From the NCBI GenBank assembly GCA_945885625.1, contig CAMCYS010000004.1:1-64000 (forward strand): 64,000 nucleotides of DNA, given 5' to 3'. Source of the DNA: Bifidobacterium breve. Lineage in GTDB: Bacteria; Actinomycetota; Actinomycetes; Nanopelagicales; Nanopelagicaceae. Of this stretch, positions 8,594-17,313 are shown piece by piece. The notes under the pieces were generated by a model. That model was not told the origin of the DNA and made no database searches. It saw nothing but the letters and a program-made list of their open reading frames with translations. Position 1 is the stretch's first letter, and each line of letters opens with the position of its first letter. The position numbers and the translations under genes are program-made.

Positions 8594-9820
8594 ATGAGCT
8601 TTCCAGCAACTACCCGCATGAAAAAGTCACCAGCTACACTTTTAGCAGTTCTCTTGACTGGCGCTTTGGTAAGCGCCCTCGTTCCATCAGCGAACGCTGC
8701 GCCAGCTAAAATTGTTGCAAATGCAAAGTGCACTAAATCTGCAGCGTTGGCTGTCGACACTAAAACAGGCGCAACACTCAAGTGTGATGGCAAAAAGTGG
8801 CGCGGCTACAAGGCAGCAACATCTGTTCTTGCCATTGCATCAGCCGCTTTCTCACCAAAAGAAGAATTCGCGATATTTGCAGTCCCTAAGAACCTTGGAT
8901 ATTTTAAGGCAGAAAACTTAACCGTCTCAGCTGTACCTTCAACAGGCTCAATCGATGTTGTAAACATCGTTAGCTCAGGCCGTGCCGATGTCGGTGTGGC
9001 AGATCTTGGTTCTGCTATGCAAGGAATTGAAAAAGGTGCCAGGATCAGAATCGTTGGTGGTCTAGTTCAAAACTTCCCTTGGGCAATGGCAACTAACCCA
9101 GCTGCAAATATCAAGTCAGCAGCAGATCTCAAGGGTAAGAAGATCGGAATCATTGGATTCGGTTCAGGAAGCTACCCATACACAAAGGCATGGCTTGCTG
9201 GCAACGGTCTAAAGGAAGCTGATGTAACGCTCGTTGCGACAGGTTCAGCAATCGCTCCGGCTACAGAGGCCCTTATGAAGGGCGATGTAGACGCAATTGC
9301 ATATTACACCGCAGTTTATGCATCATCAGAATTTCTCGGCACCAAGTACAGCTATCTACCAAACCCAGCTGCGCTCACCGGTGTTCGCTCACTTTCTTGG
9401 ATCGTAAATTCTGCAAAGTATAAGGAAGACCCAGAGGTGTACGAGCGTTTGATTCGTGCTGCAAATAAGGGTCTCGTTTACTCGTCAACTAACCTCAAGG
9501 CAGCAGTTCTTCTTGGTTACCAGGAGTTCCCAGCACTACTTGCTGGCGCAACCGTGGAATCAAAAGTACCAGCAGCTATGGCTGGTCTGAAGGCATGGCT
9601 AGCATCGGCCACACCAACAACAGGCGATCCAGTCTCATGGAATAAGCTCAGCGACATTTCGCCAGAAGATTGGAAGAAATCTCAAGATTATACAAAGGCG
9701 GCAGGAACAATTGTTTCTGATATTGACCTTGAGGTCTTCCTTGATCGTGCACTCGTCAAGCGTGTAAACGCGTATGACCGTAAAGCGATTGTCGCCGCTG
9801 CTAACAAGCAGCCTAAGTAA
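8594..9820 (+). CDS. ABC transporter substrate-binding protein, NMT1/SsuA type
   Basis: Extracytoplasmic binding component of an importer. I prefer ATG 8594 over the track's 8582 because AGGAG lies directly before it. An ATG at 8618 is also possible. A Sec signal peptide with a hydrophobic stretch ends near PSANAAPA. Between it and the binding domain is a short module with two cysteines (NAKCTKSAALA...LKCDGKKW). The rest is the NMT1/THI5-like fold (FAVPKNLGYFKAENL, SGRADVGVADLGSAMQGI, DLKGKKIGIIGFGSGSYP), seen in importers of pyrimidines, sulfonates, taurine and nitriles. No lipobox is visible. The ligand is unknown. Confidence 0.88.
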   Translation: MSFPATTRMKKSPATLLAVLLTGALVSALVPSANAAPAKIVANAKCTKSAALAVDTKTGATLKCDGKKWRGYKAATSVLAIASAAFSPKEEFAIFAVPKNLGYFKAENLTVSAVPSTGSIDVVNIVSSGRADVGVADLGSAMQGIEKGARIRIVGGLVQNFPWAMATNPAANIKSAADLKGKKIGIIGFGSGSYPYTKAWLAGNGLKEADVTLVATGSAIAPATEALMKGDVDAIAYYTAVYASSEFLGTKYSYLPNPAALTGVRSLSWIVNSAKYKEDPEVYERLIRAANKGLVYSSTNLKAAVLLGYQEFPALLAGATVESKVPAAMAGLKAWLASATPTTGDPVSWNKLSDISPEDWKKSQDYTKAAGTIVSDIDLEVFLDRALVKRVNAYDRKAIVAAANKQPK

Positions 9821-9851
9821 GGATAACAAAACTCAAAAGAAGTAAATTCAA

Positions 9852-10667
9852 ATGAGTAAAAGAGATAACTCGGAGATCCAGGATGCCTCGCAAGAGGCGT
9901 CCTGGATTGACGTTAATCACCTTCATAAAATTTATAACACCCGTGGTGGCGGACAGACGCACGCACTCGCTGATATCAATTTCAGTGTCAAAAAAGGAGA
10001 GTTCATCTCCATTGTTGGTCCTTCGGGCTGCGGAAAGACAACCCTTCTAAATATTCTTGCGGGGCTCATAACCAGGAGTGAGGGAAGTGCGAAAGTTTCT
10101 GGACGCGAAGTAACCAAACCGCTTCCAGAAATTGGCATGGTCTTTCAAGCTCCGACACTTCTGCCTTGGCGCACAATTTTAGAGAATGTCATGATCCCAG
10201 TCGAGGTTCAAAAACTCGACAAGAAGGTCTACCTTGGAAAAGCGAAAGAGCTTTTGAAGTTGGCAGGACTAGAAGGTTTTGAGGATAAATATCCATCCGA
10301 ACTCAGCGGTGGTATGCAGCAGCGCGCAGGTATCTGTCGCGCTTTAGTCCACTCACCATCTGTACTTCTTATGGATGAACCCTTTGGCGCACTAGATGCC
10401 ATGACGCGTGAATACATGAATCTTGAACTCCTTCGCATTTGGAAGGAGAGCAACCAAACAATCGCTCTTGTCACCCACTCAATTTCTGAGGCAGTTTTCT
10501 TATCAGATCGAGTAATTGTGATGAGTCCACGTCCGGGTCGCATCGCAGAAATTATCGACATCAATCTGCCACGCCCACGATCACTAGAGATGATGGCTAG
10601 TGATGCCGCTGGTGTTTATGTGCAGAAGATTCGCCATTATTTTAACGCAGCCAATGTTATTGAGTAG
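9852..10667 (+). CDS. ABC transporter ATP-binding protein, SsuB/TauB type
   Basis: This 271-residue nucleotide-binding subunit energises the importer encoded around it. It has a Walker A (GPSGCGKTT), Q-loop (VFQAPTLLPWRTI), signature (LSGGMQQR), Walker B (LLMDEPFGALD) and H-loop (LVTHSISEAV). The LLPWRT after the Q-loop is typical of the nitrate/sulfonate/taurine group. It follows the binding protein by 31 bp and precedes the permease by 47 bp. The first 18 or so residues are a non-conserved extension. Confidence 0.93.
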   Translation: MSKRDNSEIQDASQEASWIDVNHLHKIYNTRGGGQTHALADINFSVKKGEFISIVGPSGCGKTTLLNILAGLITRSEGSAKVSGREVTKPLPEIGMVFQAPTLLPWRTILENVMIPVEVQKLDKKVYLGKAKELLKLAGLEGFEDKYPSELSGGMQQRAGICRALVHSPSVLLMDEPFGALDAMTREYMNLELLRIWKESNQTIALVTHSISEAVFLSDRVIVMSPRPGRIAEIIDINLPRPRSLEMMASDAAGVYVQKIRHYFNAANVIE

Positions 10668-10714
10668 CAAGAGCAAATAGCGTAATCGAATATTTTTAAA
10701 CTGAAGGAGAGAAA

Positions 10715-11497
10715 GTGAAGAGACTACGGAATAAGCCCGAGTATTTACTAGTGCCTGCTGTCTTCGTCTTCTTTACCCTGCTGTGGGAGAACCTGGTAAA
10801 TGTCCTCGAGTTAAGTGAGTCGATTCTTCCTACTCCTTCTCGAATCTTTGAAGCTCTAGTAAAGCAATTTGATAACCCAATTTTCTGGGCAAATTTGTGG
10901 GTTACTACTCAAGAAGCGCTGATGGGATTTGCTGCAGCTACACTCTTTGCAATAATTGCAGGCACTTTCATTTCTCAGATTAAAATTGTTGAAAAAACAA
11001 CTTTGCCTTACTTAGTTGGCTTTCAAGCGATTCCAAAGGTAGCGCTAGCGCCAATCTTTATTATCTGGTTCGGCTTTGGTATGACAAGTAAGGTCGTGAT
11101 GGCAGCAGTAATCGCCTTCTTCCCAATCTTGATTAATATTATTGAGGGTCTAAAATCAGCAGAGAGCGATCAGATACGTATGCTCCGCGTCTTTGGAGCT
11201 TCAAGAACCCAGATATTTTTTAAGGTACAAGTACCAGCCGCGCTCCCATTCTTCTTCGCGGGCCTAGATGTCGGTATCTTGCTGGCAATTTTGGGCGCCG
11301 TAGTGGGCGAGTTCCTCGGTTCTCAAGAAGGGCTTGGCAATATGGTCCTGGTCTTTCAATACAACTTCGAAACCCCAGGAATGTTTGCCATCTTGCTGGT
11401 TCTCTCATTAATGGGAATCATCGCTCACATTATCGTTAAGGCTCTGCAGCGTAAGTTTGCTTTCTGGGGAGATAACACCAACGTCGTTGGAAATTAA
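10715..11497 (+). CDS. ABC transporter permease, SsuC/TauC type
   Basis: This 260-residue inner-membrane subunit has about six hydrophobic helices. Its cytoplasmic EAA loop (EGLKSAESDQIRMLRVFGASRTQIFFKV) contacts the ATPase. LPTPSRIFEAL near the N terminus and GAVVGEFLGSQEGLG near the end are typical of the sulfonate/nitrate/pyrimidine permease group. It starts with GTG after GGAGAG. It completes the importer with the two preceding genes, and the SDR gene follows after 5 bp. Confidence 0.92.
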   Translation: MKRLRNKPEYLLVPAVFVFFTLLWENLVNVLELSESILPTPSRIFEALVKQFDNPIFWANLWVTTQEALMGFAAATLFAIIAGTFISQIKIVEKTTLPYLVGFQAIPKVALAPIFIIWFGFGMTSKVVMAAVIAFFPILINIIEGLKSAESDQIRMLRVFGASRTQIFFKVQVPAALPFFFAGLDVGILLAILGAVVGEFLGSQEGLGNMVLVFQYNFETPGMFAILLVLSLMGIIAHIIVKALQRKFAFWGDNTNVVGN

Positions 11498-11502
11498 AGA
11501 CG

Positions 11503-12246
11503 ATGTCTACTAACGCTGATTTTTCGGGCAAAGTCGCCATAATCACGGGTGCGGGTCGTGGCATCGGCTCGACCATCGCGCAAGAACTCGCCAAGGCTGG
11601 AGCAATCGTTGCCTCTGCAGACTTACTACCTGAAGATCAATGGACCAACCCATTAACTGTTCCTCACACGAGACATTTTGTAGATGTTAGATCCAAACAA
11701 TCCTGTCTAGATTTAGTTGAAAGTGTTGTCAAAGCACATGGCCGCGTAGATCATCTTGTTAACAATGCTGGCATTGTCCGTCGGGCAAAAGCTAGTGAAA
11801 TGTCAGAGAAAGATTTCACTGATGTTATTGATATCAATCTCAACGGAACATTCTTTATGAGCCAAGCTCTCTACCCGCAACTAAAAGCCAATAGAGGCAC
11901 CATTGTAAATATTGGTTCGACCAGTGGGCATTCAGCTGTTCATAACACTGTTAGCTATTCGGTAAGCAAGGCAGGCGTTATGTTTATGGCTAAGTCCTTA
12001 GCTTTTGAATGGGCAGCTGATGGAATCCGAGTCAATGCAGTCGGCCCCACGATTGTTCCAAGTGATATGACTGCCAAACTTTTAGTCGATGATGCTTTTA
12101 TGAAAGATAAAATGTCCACTATTCCATTAGGCCGAATGGCGGATCAATTAGATGTAGCTCAAGCTGTTCTCTTTTTACTCGGACCGACTTCTGGCATGGT
12201 CACAGGTCAAACAATCTTTATCGATGGTGGAGTAACAATCCACTAA
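11503..12246 (+). CDS. Short-chain dehydrogenase/reductase (classical SDR)
   Basis: This 247-residue cytosolic NAD(P)-dependent oxidoreductase has a cofactor motif TGAGRGIG, NNAG, the catalytic Ser (GSTSGH) and the YSVSK Tyr/Lys pair. Length and C-terminal TGQTIFIDGG are those of FabG-like and sugar/polyol dehydrogenases. The aspartate at the end of strand 2 (SADLL) suggests NAD preference. It is cotranscribed with the NMT1-type importer, so it probably acts on the imported compound or a product of it. It overlaps the flavin reductase gene by one base. Confidence 0.9.
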   Translation: MSTNADFSGKVAIITGAGRGIGSTIAQELAKAGAIVASADLLPEDQWTNPLTVPHTRHFVDVRSKQSCLDLVESVVKAHGRVDHLVNNAGIVRRAKASEMSEKDFTDVIDINLNGTFFMSQALYPQLKANRGTIVNIGSTSGHSAVHNTVSYSVSKAGVMFMAKSLAFEWAADGIRVNAVGPTIVPSDMTAKLLVDDAFMKDKMSTIPLGRMADQLDVAQAVLFLLGPTSGMVTGQTIFIDGGVTIH

Positions 12247-12866
12247 TGGAGATCGACCTAAGCCCGCTATCTGAAGCGCAAACCTATGCCCTATTGACCC
12301 AAACGATTATTCCGCGGCCTATCGCTTGGGCGCTTACTGATAATTCTACGCCTGGTGACTCACCTTGGAATCTCGCGCCGTTCTCATTCTTTAATGGAAT
12401 TTCATCCAAGCCCCCAATGGTTATGTTTTCTGTGGGTAGCTGGGATGTTTCGGGACAAGTAAAAGATACTCTCGCAAACCTGCGTACCAAACCAGATTTT
12501 ACAATTGGTATTGCCTCACAAAGTTCTGTCCTGCAAGTTCAACAAACAGCTACCGCTCTGGGTCCTGATGTCAGCGAGACAGAACAGTACGGAATTAAAA
12601 CAACTGATTGGGATTGGGCAACCCCACTTATCTCTGACTGCAAAATAAACTTTGCCTGCACGATTGCTAAGGAGATCAAGATTGAGGAAAGTTCACAGAC
12701 TTTAGTTTTTGCCCGCATCTCAAAGATTTGGGTTTTAGATAAAGCAGTCGATAAAGATTACAAGGATCGCATTGTTATCGATCCATCAGTAATTGACCCA
12801 CTATTACGGCTAGGCGCAGGTAAGTACGGCAATCTCGGCGCTGTCATTCCTACCCCAGTGGTGTAA
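12246..12866 (+). CDS. Flavin reductase family (DIM6/NTAB, FMN-binding split barrel) protein
   Basis: This 206-residue protein has the flavin-reductase-like segment IIPRPIAWALTD followed by LAPFSFFNGISSKPPMVMFSVG, which forms the FMN site. Members reduce free flavin with NAD(P)H for two-component monooxygenases or act as FMN oxidoreductases. No oxygenase component lies beside it, so its partner may be elsewhere. Coupled to the SDR gene by a TAATG overlap, it ends the importer operon. Confidence 0.85.
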   Translation: MEIDLSPLSEAQTYALLTQTIIPRPIAWALTDNSTPGDSPWNLAPFSFFNGISSKPPMVMFSVGSWDVSGQVKDTLANLRTKPDFTIGIASQSSVLQVQQTATALGPDVSETEQYGIKTTDWDWATPLISDCKINFACTIAKEIKIEESSQTLVFARISKIWVLDKAVDKDYKDRIVIDPSVIDPLLRLGAGKYGNLGAVIPTPVV

Positions 12867-13024
12867 TTTTAAAGTCTAAACTCAATGTAACTCCAAATAT
12901 GCGAGAAAATGTTATAGCGACAATCCTGACTCAATGAAGATTCGGTTTGCGATACATTACTGATTACAATGTCCTACCTGAGCACAGAAAACAAATTTAT
13001 TGCGGCGAAAAGAGGAGTCAAGAC

Positions 13025-13708
13025 TTGACTGGTGCAGCGTTAAATCGCTTACGTAATGGATTGATTGTCTCTTGCCAAGCTGCGCCCGGCAGCCCTTTAG
13101 CTAATCGTGGCTTGATGTCATACATGGCAGAAGCCGCCGAAGCTGGTGGCGCTGTCGCAATTAGAGCTGAAGGCTTGCGAGATATTTCAGAGATTAAAAA
13201 AGTTGTTTCAATTCCGATTGTTGGCCTCATTAAATTAAAGAGTGAGAACACTCCCGTCGTGATCACGCCTTTATTGGAGCATGTCTACCAACTCCTGGAA
13301 GCTGGTGTGGATTTAATTGCAGTCGATGCAACCCTGCGCAAAAGAGTTGATGGCACTCTCGGAAATGATTTCGTAGCGCAAGTTAAAGCCATTGGGGCTG
13401 TAGTAGTAGCAGATATTGATGATCTGGAATCAGCAATAGCGGCCGAAAAGAGTGGAGCTGTAGCAGTTTTTACAACGCTCTCTGGTTACACAAAAGGGCA
13501 AGTACCGGAATTACCGGATCTTGATTTAGTTAAATCGTGCACAACTTATTGTGCTGTGCCTGTAATAGCTGAAGGTAGGTTTAACTCACCTGAGCTCGTA
13601 AGCCAAGCATTTGATGCGGGTGCTTGGTCGGTCTGTGTCGGGTCTGCAATCACCGATCCATGGCTGAGCACAAAACGATTTATCAAAAGCATAAATAGCA
13701 AAGAGTAA
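13025..13708 (+). CDS. nanE: N-acylglucosamine-6-phosphate 2-epimerase (NanE)
   Basis: TIM-barrel enzyme that converts ManNAc-6-P to GlcNAc-6-P in sialic acid and amino-sugar catabolism. It shows the family segments GLIVSCQA, IKLKSENTPVVITP and DLIAVDATLRKR. The track starts at TTG 12947, which adds a 26-residue tail not found in the family. TTG 13025 follows AGAGGAG at 7 nt and gives 227 residues, the usual length, so I use it. A TACAAT at 12965-12970 may be the -10 box. Its stop is two bases from the end of the convergent GntR gene. No kinase (NanK) is seen here. Confidence 0.87.
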   Translation: MTGAALNRLRNGLIVSCQAAPGSPLANRGLMSYMAEAAEAGGAVAIRAEGLRDISEIKKVVSIPIVGLIKLKSENTPVVITPLLEHVYQLLEAGVDLIAVDATLRKRVDGTLGNDFVAQVKAIGAVVVADIDDLESAIAAEKSGAVAVFTTLSGYTKGQVPELPDLDLVKSCTTYCAVPVIAEGRFNSPELVSQAFDAGAWSVCVGSAITDPWLSTKRFIKSINSKE

Positions 13709-13710
13709 AA

Positions 13711-14448
13711 CTAGTCAATCTTGAAGTCTCTGCCACCAATTCGATTTCGCAGTCCGTCGAAGTGGCTGTGTAGAGCAATGCGCGCACCTCTCGGATCTGA
13801 TGCTTTGATTGCAAGTAAAATTGCATGGTGACGATCTGCAGTTTTGCTTGCTGCCGCCGGGTCGTATCGGGTATCTAAAAGTTCGTCGAAGATTCGCCAA
13901 AAGACTTCGAGCAGTAAAATCGAAAGTGGATTTTTCAATGGTGCCAAAAGTTCCTCATGAAATTCTCGGTCTGTTGCAGAGGTGACAAATCCCGACTTCG
14001 CCTCCTCATCCATCTTTGCCAAGATTTTTTCTAGCGCTTCTAAGTCTGGCTTCAATCCCTCAGTGACTAAATTTGTGAGCAAGCCTTGCTCTAAAGATTC
14101 TCGTACCTCACTTAAATATCTTAGGTAGGTGCCCTGGTCCTCACCATTTAGACGACTGTGGAAAATCAATTCATCAGACATCGACTTAAGAGAGAGAATT
14201 CCGACGTATGTGCCGGCGCCTTGTCGAACCTCGAGGACACCGGTTGCGCGCAAAGTGCGCACAGCTTCGCGCAACGAATTTCGTCCAACTTTTAACTCAG
14301 TACACAACTGCGATTCCGAAGGGAGTAAGTCGCCCGATTTGAGGCCACGAGCAAATATCCATTCACGCAGAGCGCGAACCGCCCCATCTGTGCGCGACTC
14401 TTTTGTTTTCGGCGGCACTTTCGCGGCTTGCTTAGCTGACAAAGTCAT
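13711..14448 (-). CDS. GntR-family regulator with FCD ligand domain
   Basis: This 245-residue regulator has an N-terminal winged helix (AVRALREWIFARGLKSGDLLPSE; LKVGRNSLREAVRTLRATG; LEVRQGAGTYV) and a C-terminal all-helical FCD domain (DREFHEELLAPLKNP; DRHHAILLAIKASD). The FCD domain usually binds a metal and a carboxylate or sugar-acid effector. It is divergent from the Dpp-type importer, which it probably controls, and convergent with nanE. The 12-bp palindrome AAAGAGCTCTTT lies just upstream of its start and may be its operator. Confidence 0.9.
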   Translation of the reverse strand: MTLSAKQAAKVPPKTKESRTDGAVRALREWIFARGLKSGDLLPSESQLCTELKVGRNSLREAVRTLRATGVLEVRQGAGTYVGILSLKSMSDELIFHSRLNGEDQGTYLRYLSEVRESLEQGLLTNLVTEGLKPDLEALEKILAKMDEEAKSGFVTSATDREFHEELLAPLKNPLSILLLEVFWRIFDELLDTRYDPAAASKTADRHHAILLAIKASDPRGARIALHSHFDGLRNRIGGRDFKID

Positions 14449-14465
14449 CCCACCTTTCAGTAGCT

Positions 14466-14477
14466 AAAGAGCTCTTT
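14466..14477. promoter_or_regulatory. Perfect 12-bp palindrome, possible GntR operator
   Basis: AAAGAGCTCTTT lies 18 bp upstream of the GntR start in the divergent promoter region. A related AGAGCTCT occurs in the OYE/racemase divergent region at 6294-6301. An AAGAGCTCTT also occurs inside fprA, so the core alone is not specific. Confidence 0.3.
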
Positions 14478-14528
14478 TTCTTCAATAAATCACTTTTTGA
14501 AAGTAACCTAATCGTTATCTCGAAGTGC

Positions 14529-14557
14529 TTGACCTTAATTTAAAGGAAAGATAGATT
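14529..14557 (+). promoter_or_regulatory. Sigma-70-type promoter for the Dpp-type ABC operon
   Basis: TTGACC (14529-14534), a 17-nt spacer and TAGATT (14552-14557) form a good promoter. The predicted start near 14564 leaves a leader of about 110 nt. That leader can form CAAG-GAAA-CTTG and then GGGGTGT / ACACCTC hairpins before the Shine-Dalgarno GGGAGGG. Confidence 0.6.
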
Positions 14558-14674
14558 TAAGTCAACACAAACATGGGATGTCTTGAGTAGCAAGGAAACT
14601 TGTTCTCGGGGGTGTCTCGAAAAAGATCTAACACCTCAGGACGCCCCTGGAGTGTTTTAAAGTGGGAGGGTTTT

Positions 14675-16258
14675 GTGAGAAAGTTTCAAAAATCACTTGG
14701 CGCCCTAGGGCTAGTAGCTGCACTTGCAGTCTCTGTGCTTGCCGCGCCATCACAAGCAGCAACAAATAACTCGATTACCGTGGCAGAAGTAACTGCCGGC
14801 GGTGGCGGAGTCCAACAGATTTTTTCTCCTTGGATTAACTCCGGATCAATTTCACACCATGCAATGTTCCGTGCCTTGTTTAAGGCAGAAGCCAATCTAA
14901 CTGCCGTGAAACCTGATTTAGCTTCAGGTTATAAGTTCAGCAAAGATGGCAAAACACTTACTGTGACACTTAAATCAGGCATCAAGTGGTCTGACGGAAA
15001 AGATGTAACAGTTGACGATGTCGTCTGGTCTATGAATTCATTGCTTCGCGTTGCTAAATCAAATGCAGTTTATGTAAATGCATTTAAGCAAATTGTTGGC
15101 AGCGAAGATGTCAATGGTACAAATACAAAAACCATGAGTGGAATTACAACTAAGGGAAATGTCATCACTATTTCACTTAAGGCTCCAGTCAACACATTTA
15201 TTCCAGCTCTTGCACAATTCATGATCTTGCCTAAGCATGTATTAGCTGATGAAGATATCTTGAAACTAGATACCAATAATTACTGGAAAAATCCAGTTGT
15301 AGCTGGTCCTTACAAGGTAGGAACATTTAGCCAAGGTAACTTCATCACACTTGTGCCAAATGATAAGTACGAAGGTGACAATCCAAAGATTAAAGAAATT
15401 AACATCATTGTTTCTTCTAATTTGGTAGCCGACGCAAAATCTGGAAAGTTGGATTACTTCACTACTAATGATCCTGACACTATTCGTGCGATGAACTCAG
15501 TCTCTACCTTTAAGTCAGCTCCACTTGATGTGCTCTTCTATCGCTATCTAGTAGTTAACCCAACTGGTCCATTCAGTAACGTAAAAGCCCGTGAAGCGCT
15601 TAAGTACGGAATCGACTGGAACCGATTAGTTCCTGCGATCTATGGGAAGCAGGGCAAGGTAATTGTTGGTGGCGTTGCTTCAGGCATGCCTCATTACCTT
15701 CCTTCAATCCCGAAGCACAAGTTTGATAAGGCAAAAGCGACTGCTCTTCTAAAGGAAGCGAAGTTCGACTTCTCGAAGACAATTCGCATACGCACGTATA
15801 ATCAATCTCAACCTGCAGTAATGATCATCATGGCTGCGGTAGCTCAACAACTTGAAGACCTTGGAATGAAAGTTGAATTCCTTCCATGGACCGGAGATGC
15901 AACTACAGAACTTTGGACAAATCGTAATTACGAACTTGCTCTTAAGGGTCTTAGTGCATTTAACGTTGGAGAGTGGTACGCGGAATACAGTAACCCAGCA
16001 ACTTTTGAGAAGTTGTTAGGTGCTCAGCCTGAATATGCCGCACTAAACTCAAGATTGCTTCAAGCAACAACACTTCGCGAGACTGGCAAGATTTTGACAG
16101 AATTGCAGAAGCTTGAGCAACAAGATTTATACAAACTGCCAATGCATTTACTAAAGCAGGTTGTGTTCATCTCAAAGGACATCAGTGGTACACCAACTAA
16201 GTGGGGAAATCCACTTTATGTTTATCAAAACAACATAACTAGCTGGTCTGCCAATTAA
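14675..16258 (+). CDS. ABC transporter substrate-binding protein, peptide/nickel (SBP_bac_5) family
   Basis: This 527-residue extracytoplasmic binding protein belongs to cluster C (DppA/OppA type). I place the start at GTG 14675, after GGGAGGG, because it begins the signal peptide (RKFQKSLGALGLVAALAV...APSQAA); the track's 14600 adds 25 unlikely residues. Family segments include LKSGIKWSDGKDVTVDDVVWS and LKYGIDWNRLV. There is no lipobox cysteine. Ligands in this family range from peptides to oligosaccharides and sialic acid. A strong terminator-like hairpin follows before the permease genes, which usually gives the binding protein higher expression. Confidence 0.9.
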   Translation: MRKFQKSLGALGLVAALAVSVLAAPSQAATNNSITVAEVTAGGGGVQQIFSPWINSGSISHHAMFRALFKAEANLTAVKPDLASGYKFSKDGKTLTVTLKSGIKWSDGKDVTVDDVVWSMNSLLRVAKSNAVYVNAFKQIVGSEDVNGTNTKTMSGITTKGNVITISLKAPVNTFIPALAQFMILPKHVLADEDILKLDTNNYWKNPVVAGPYKVGTFSQGNFITLVPNDKYEGDNPKIKEINIIVSSNLVADAKSGKLDYFTTNDPDTIRAMNSVSTFKSAPLDVLFYRYLVVNPTGPFSNVKAREALKYGIDWNRLVPAIYGKQGKVIVGGVASGMPHYLPSIPKHKFDKAKATALLKEAKFDFSKTIRIRTYNQSQPAVMIIMAAVAQQLEDLGMKVEFLPWTGDATTELWTNRNYELALKGLSAFNVGEWYAEYSNPATFEKLLGAQPEYAALNSRLLQATTLRETGKILTELQKLEQQDLYKLPMHLLKQVVFISKDISGTPTKWGNPLYVYQNNITSWSAN

Positions 16259-16267
16259 TTAAATAGC

Positions 16268-16325
16268 GGCGGTACTGACCCAGGTGCGAGAGTATCCTTG
16301 GTCAGTACCGCCACTTATTTTTTAT
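16268..16325 (+). terminator. Intrinsic terminator/attenuator between binding protein and permease genes
   Basis: GGCGGTACTGACC (16268-16280) pairs perfectly with GGTCAGTACCGCC (16300-16312), and the stem extends inward. A T-rich tract (ACTTATTTTTTATTT) follows. In this position it probably ends most transcripts after the binding-protein gene, with read-through into the permeases. Confidence 0.85.
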
Positions 16326-16350
16326 TTGATTTTATAAGGATGGTAATTTC

Positions 16351-17313
16351 TTGGTTTCGTTTATAATCCGGCGAATAGCGATCTTGGTGCCCATGGCATT
16401 CACGATCAGCGCTTTGATCTTTTTCGCATCGCGACTTTCTCCGATTGATCCAATTAATGCAATGGTCCCGCCCGATATGGCATCTGATTCAGCGAACCTA
16501 GAGCAACTTCGCGAAGAACTTGGGCTGAATGATCACATTATTTTGCAGTACTTAACGTGGTTAAAAAATATAGCAACTGGTGAATTTGGATATAGCCTGC
16601 AGAGTGGCCAAAAAATCTCTGAAATTCTGGCTCTACGAATGCCAGCAACTCTCGAATTAGTGCTCTCTGCCTTAGTTTTGTCCACTATTTTGGCCTTGAC
16701 TCTTGGTTTATTCGCCGGAGCTAAAAAAGGTGGAATTGCCGATAAGTTGTCGCGCATACTCGGCGTAGTTGGAATCGCGATACCGGATTTCTTTATTGGA
16801 CTAGTCCTACTAAACCTATTTGCATTCCGAGTCGAATGGCTTCCTACTGGTAACCGAGTTGCACCTGGCCAAGTCACGTTTTGGGATAGGTTTCCTAATT
16901 TGATTTTGCCTGTGGCGACTTTAACGATTGCAATGCTTGCGGTTCTTATTCGCTATACCCGAAATTCAGTTCTTGATACCCTAAATAGAGATTTTGTAAA
17001 AACTGCGCGCAGTAAAGGGGTGCCCGAATGGCGCGTTCTTTACAGCCATGTTTTTAGAAATTCACTTGGACCAGTAATGGTGCTGTTGGCGTTTAGACTT
17101 CCACTGCTTGTCGGAGGATCAATTCTCGTTGAGACCGTCTTTCAATGGCCCGGAATTGGAACTACGATCATTGCAGCAGTTACTGCATCTGACTATCCGG
17201 TGATTATGGTTGTAAGCATGATCATCGCCATGGTGATTTTAGTCGCTAGCTTCTTGGTAGATATCATCAAATCAATACTGGACCCTCGAGTGAGATTAGG
17301 GGGAGGTAACTGA
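16351..17313 (+). CDS. ABC transporter permease, DppB type
   Basis: This 320-residue inner-membrane subunit starts at TTG after AAGGATGG. It has the DppB/OppB layout: an N-terminal helix (FIIRRIAILVPMAFTISALIFF), a periplasmic loop with LREELGLNDHIILQYLTWL, and five further helices. The EAA-like loop (DFVKTARSKGVPEWRVLYSHVFRNSLGP) contacts the ATPases. VETVFQWPGIGTTI is highly conserved in the family. It overlaps the next permease gene by one base. Confidence 0.93.
   Translation: MVSFIIRRIAILVPMAFTISALIFFASRLSPIDPINAMVPPDMASDSANLEQLREELGLNDHIILQYLTWLKNIATGEFGYSLQSGQKISEILALRMPATLELVLSALVLSTILALTLGLFAGAKKGGIADKLSRILGVVGIAIPDFFIGLVLLNLFAFRVEWLPTGNRVAPGQVTFWDRFPNLILPVATLTIAMLAVLIRYTRNSVLDTLNRDFVKTARSKGVPEWRVLYSHVFRNSLGPVMVLLAFRLPLLVGGSILVETVFQWPGIGTTIIAAVTASDYPVIMVVSMIIAMVILVASFLVDIIKSILDPRVRLGGGN

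Noticed and set aside
12947-13024. N-terminal extension of NanE from TTG 12947
   Set aside because: The extension is not conserved in the family, overlaps the likely -10 box, and a better Shine-Dalgarno precedes TTG 13025.
8538-14620. CGAGACACCC in the NMT1 leader and its complement GGGTGTCTCG in the Dpp leader
   Set aside because: A 10-bp match in two leaders in opposite orientation is within chance for this size, and the surrounding bases do not align.
16259-16350. Frameshift or decay between the binding-protein and permease genes
   Set aside because: Both genes are complete; the gap is explained by the strong terminator/attenuator.
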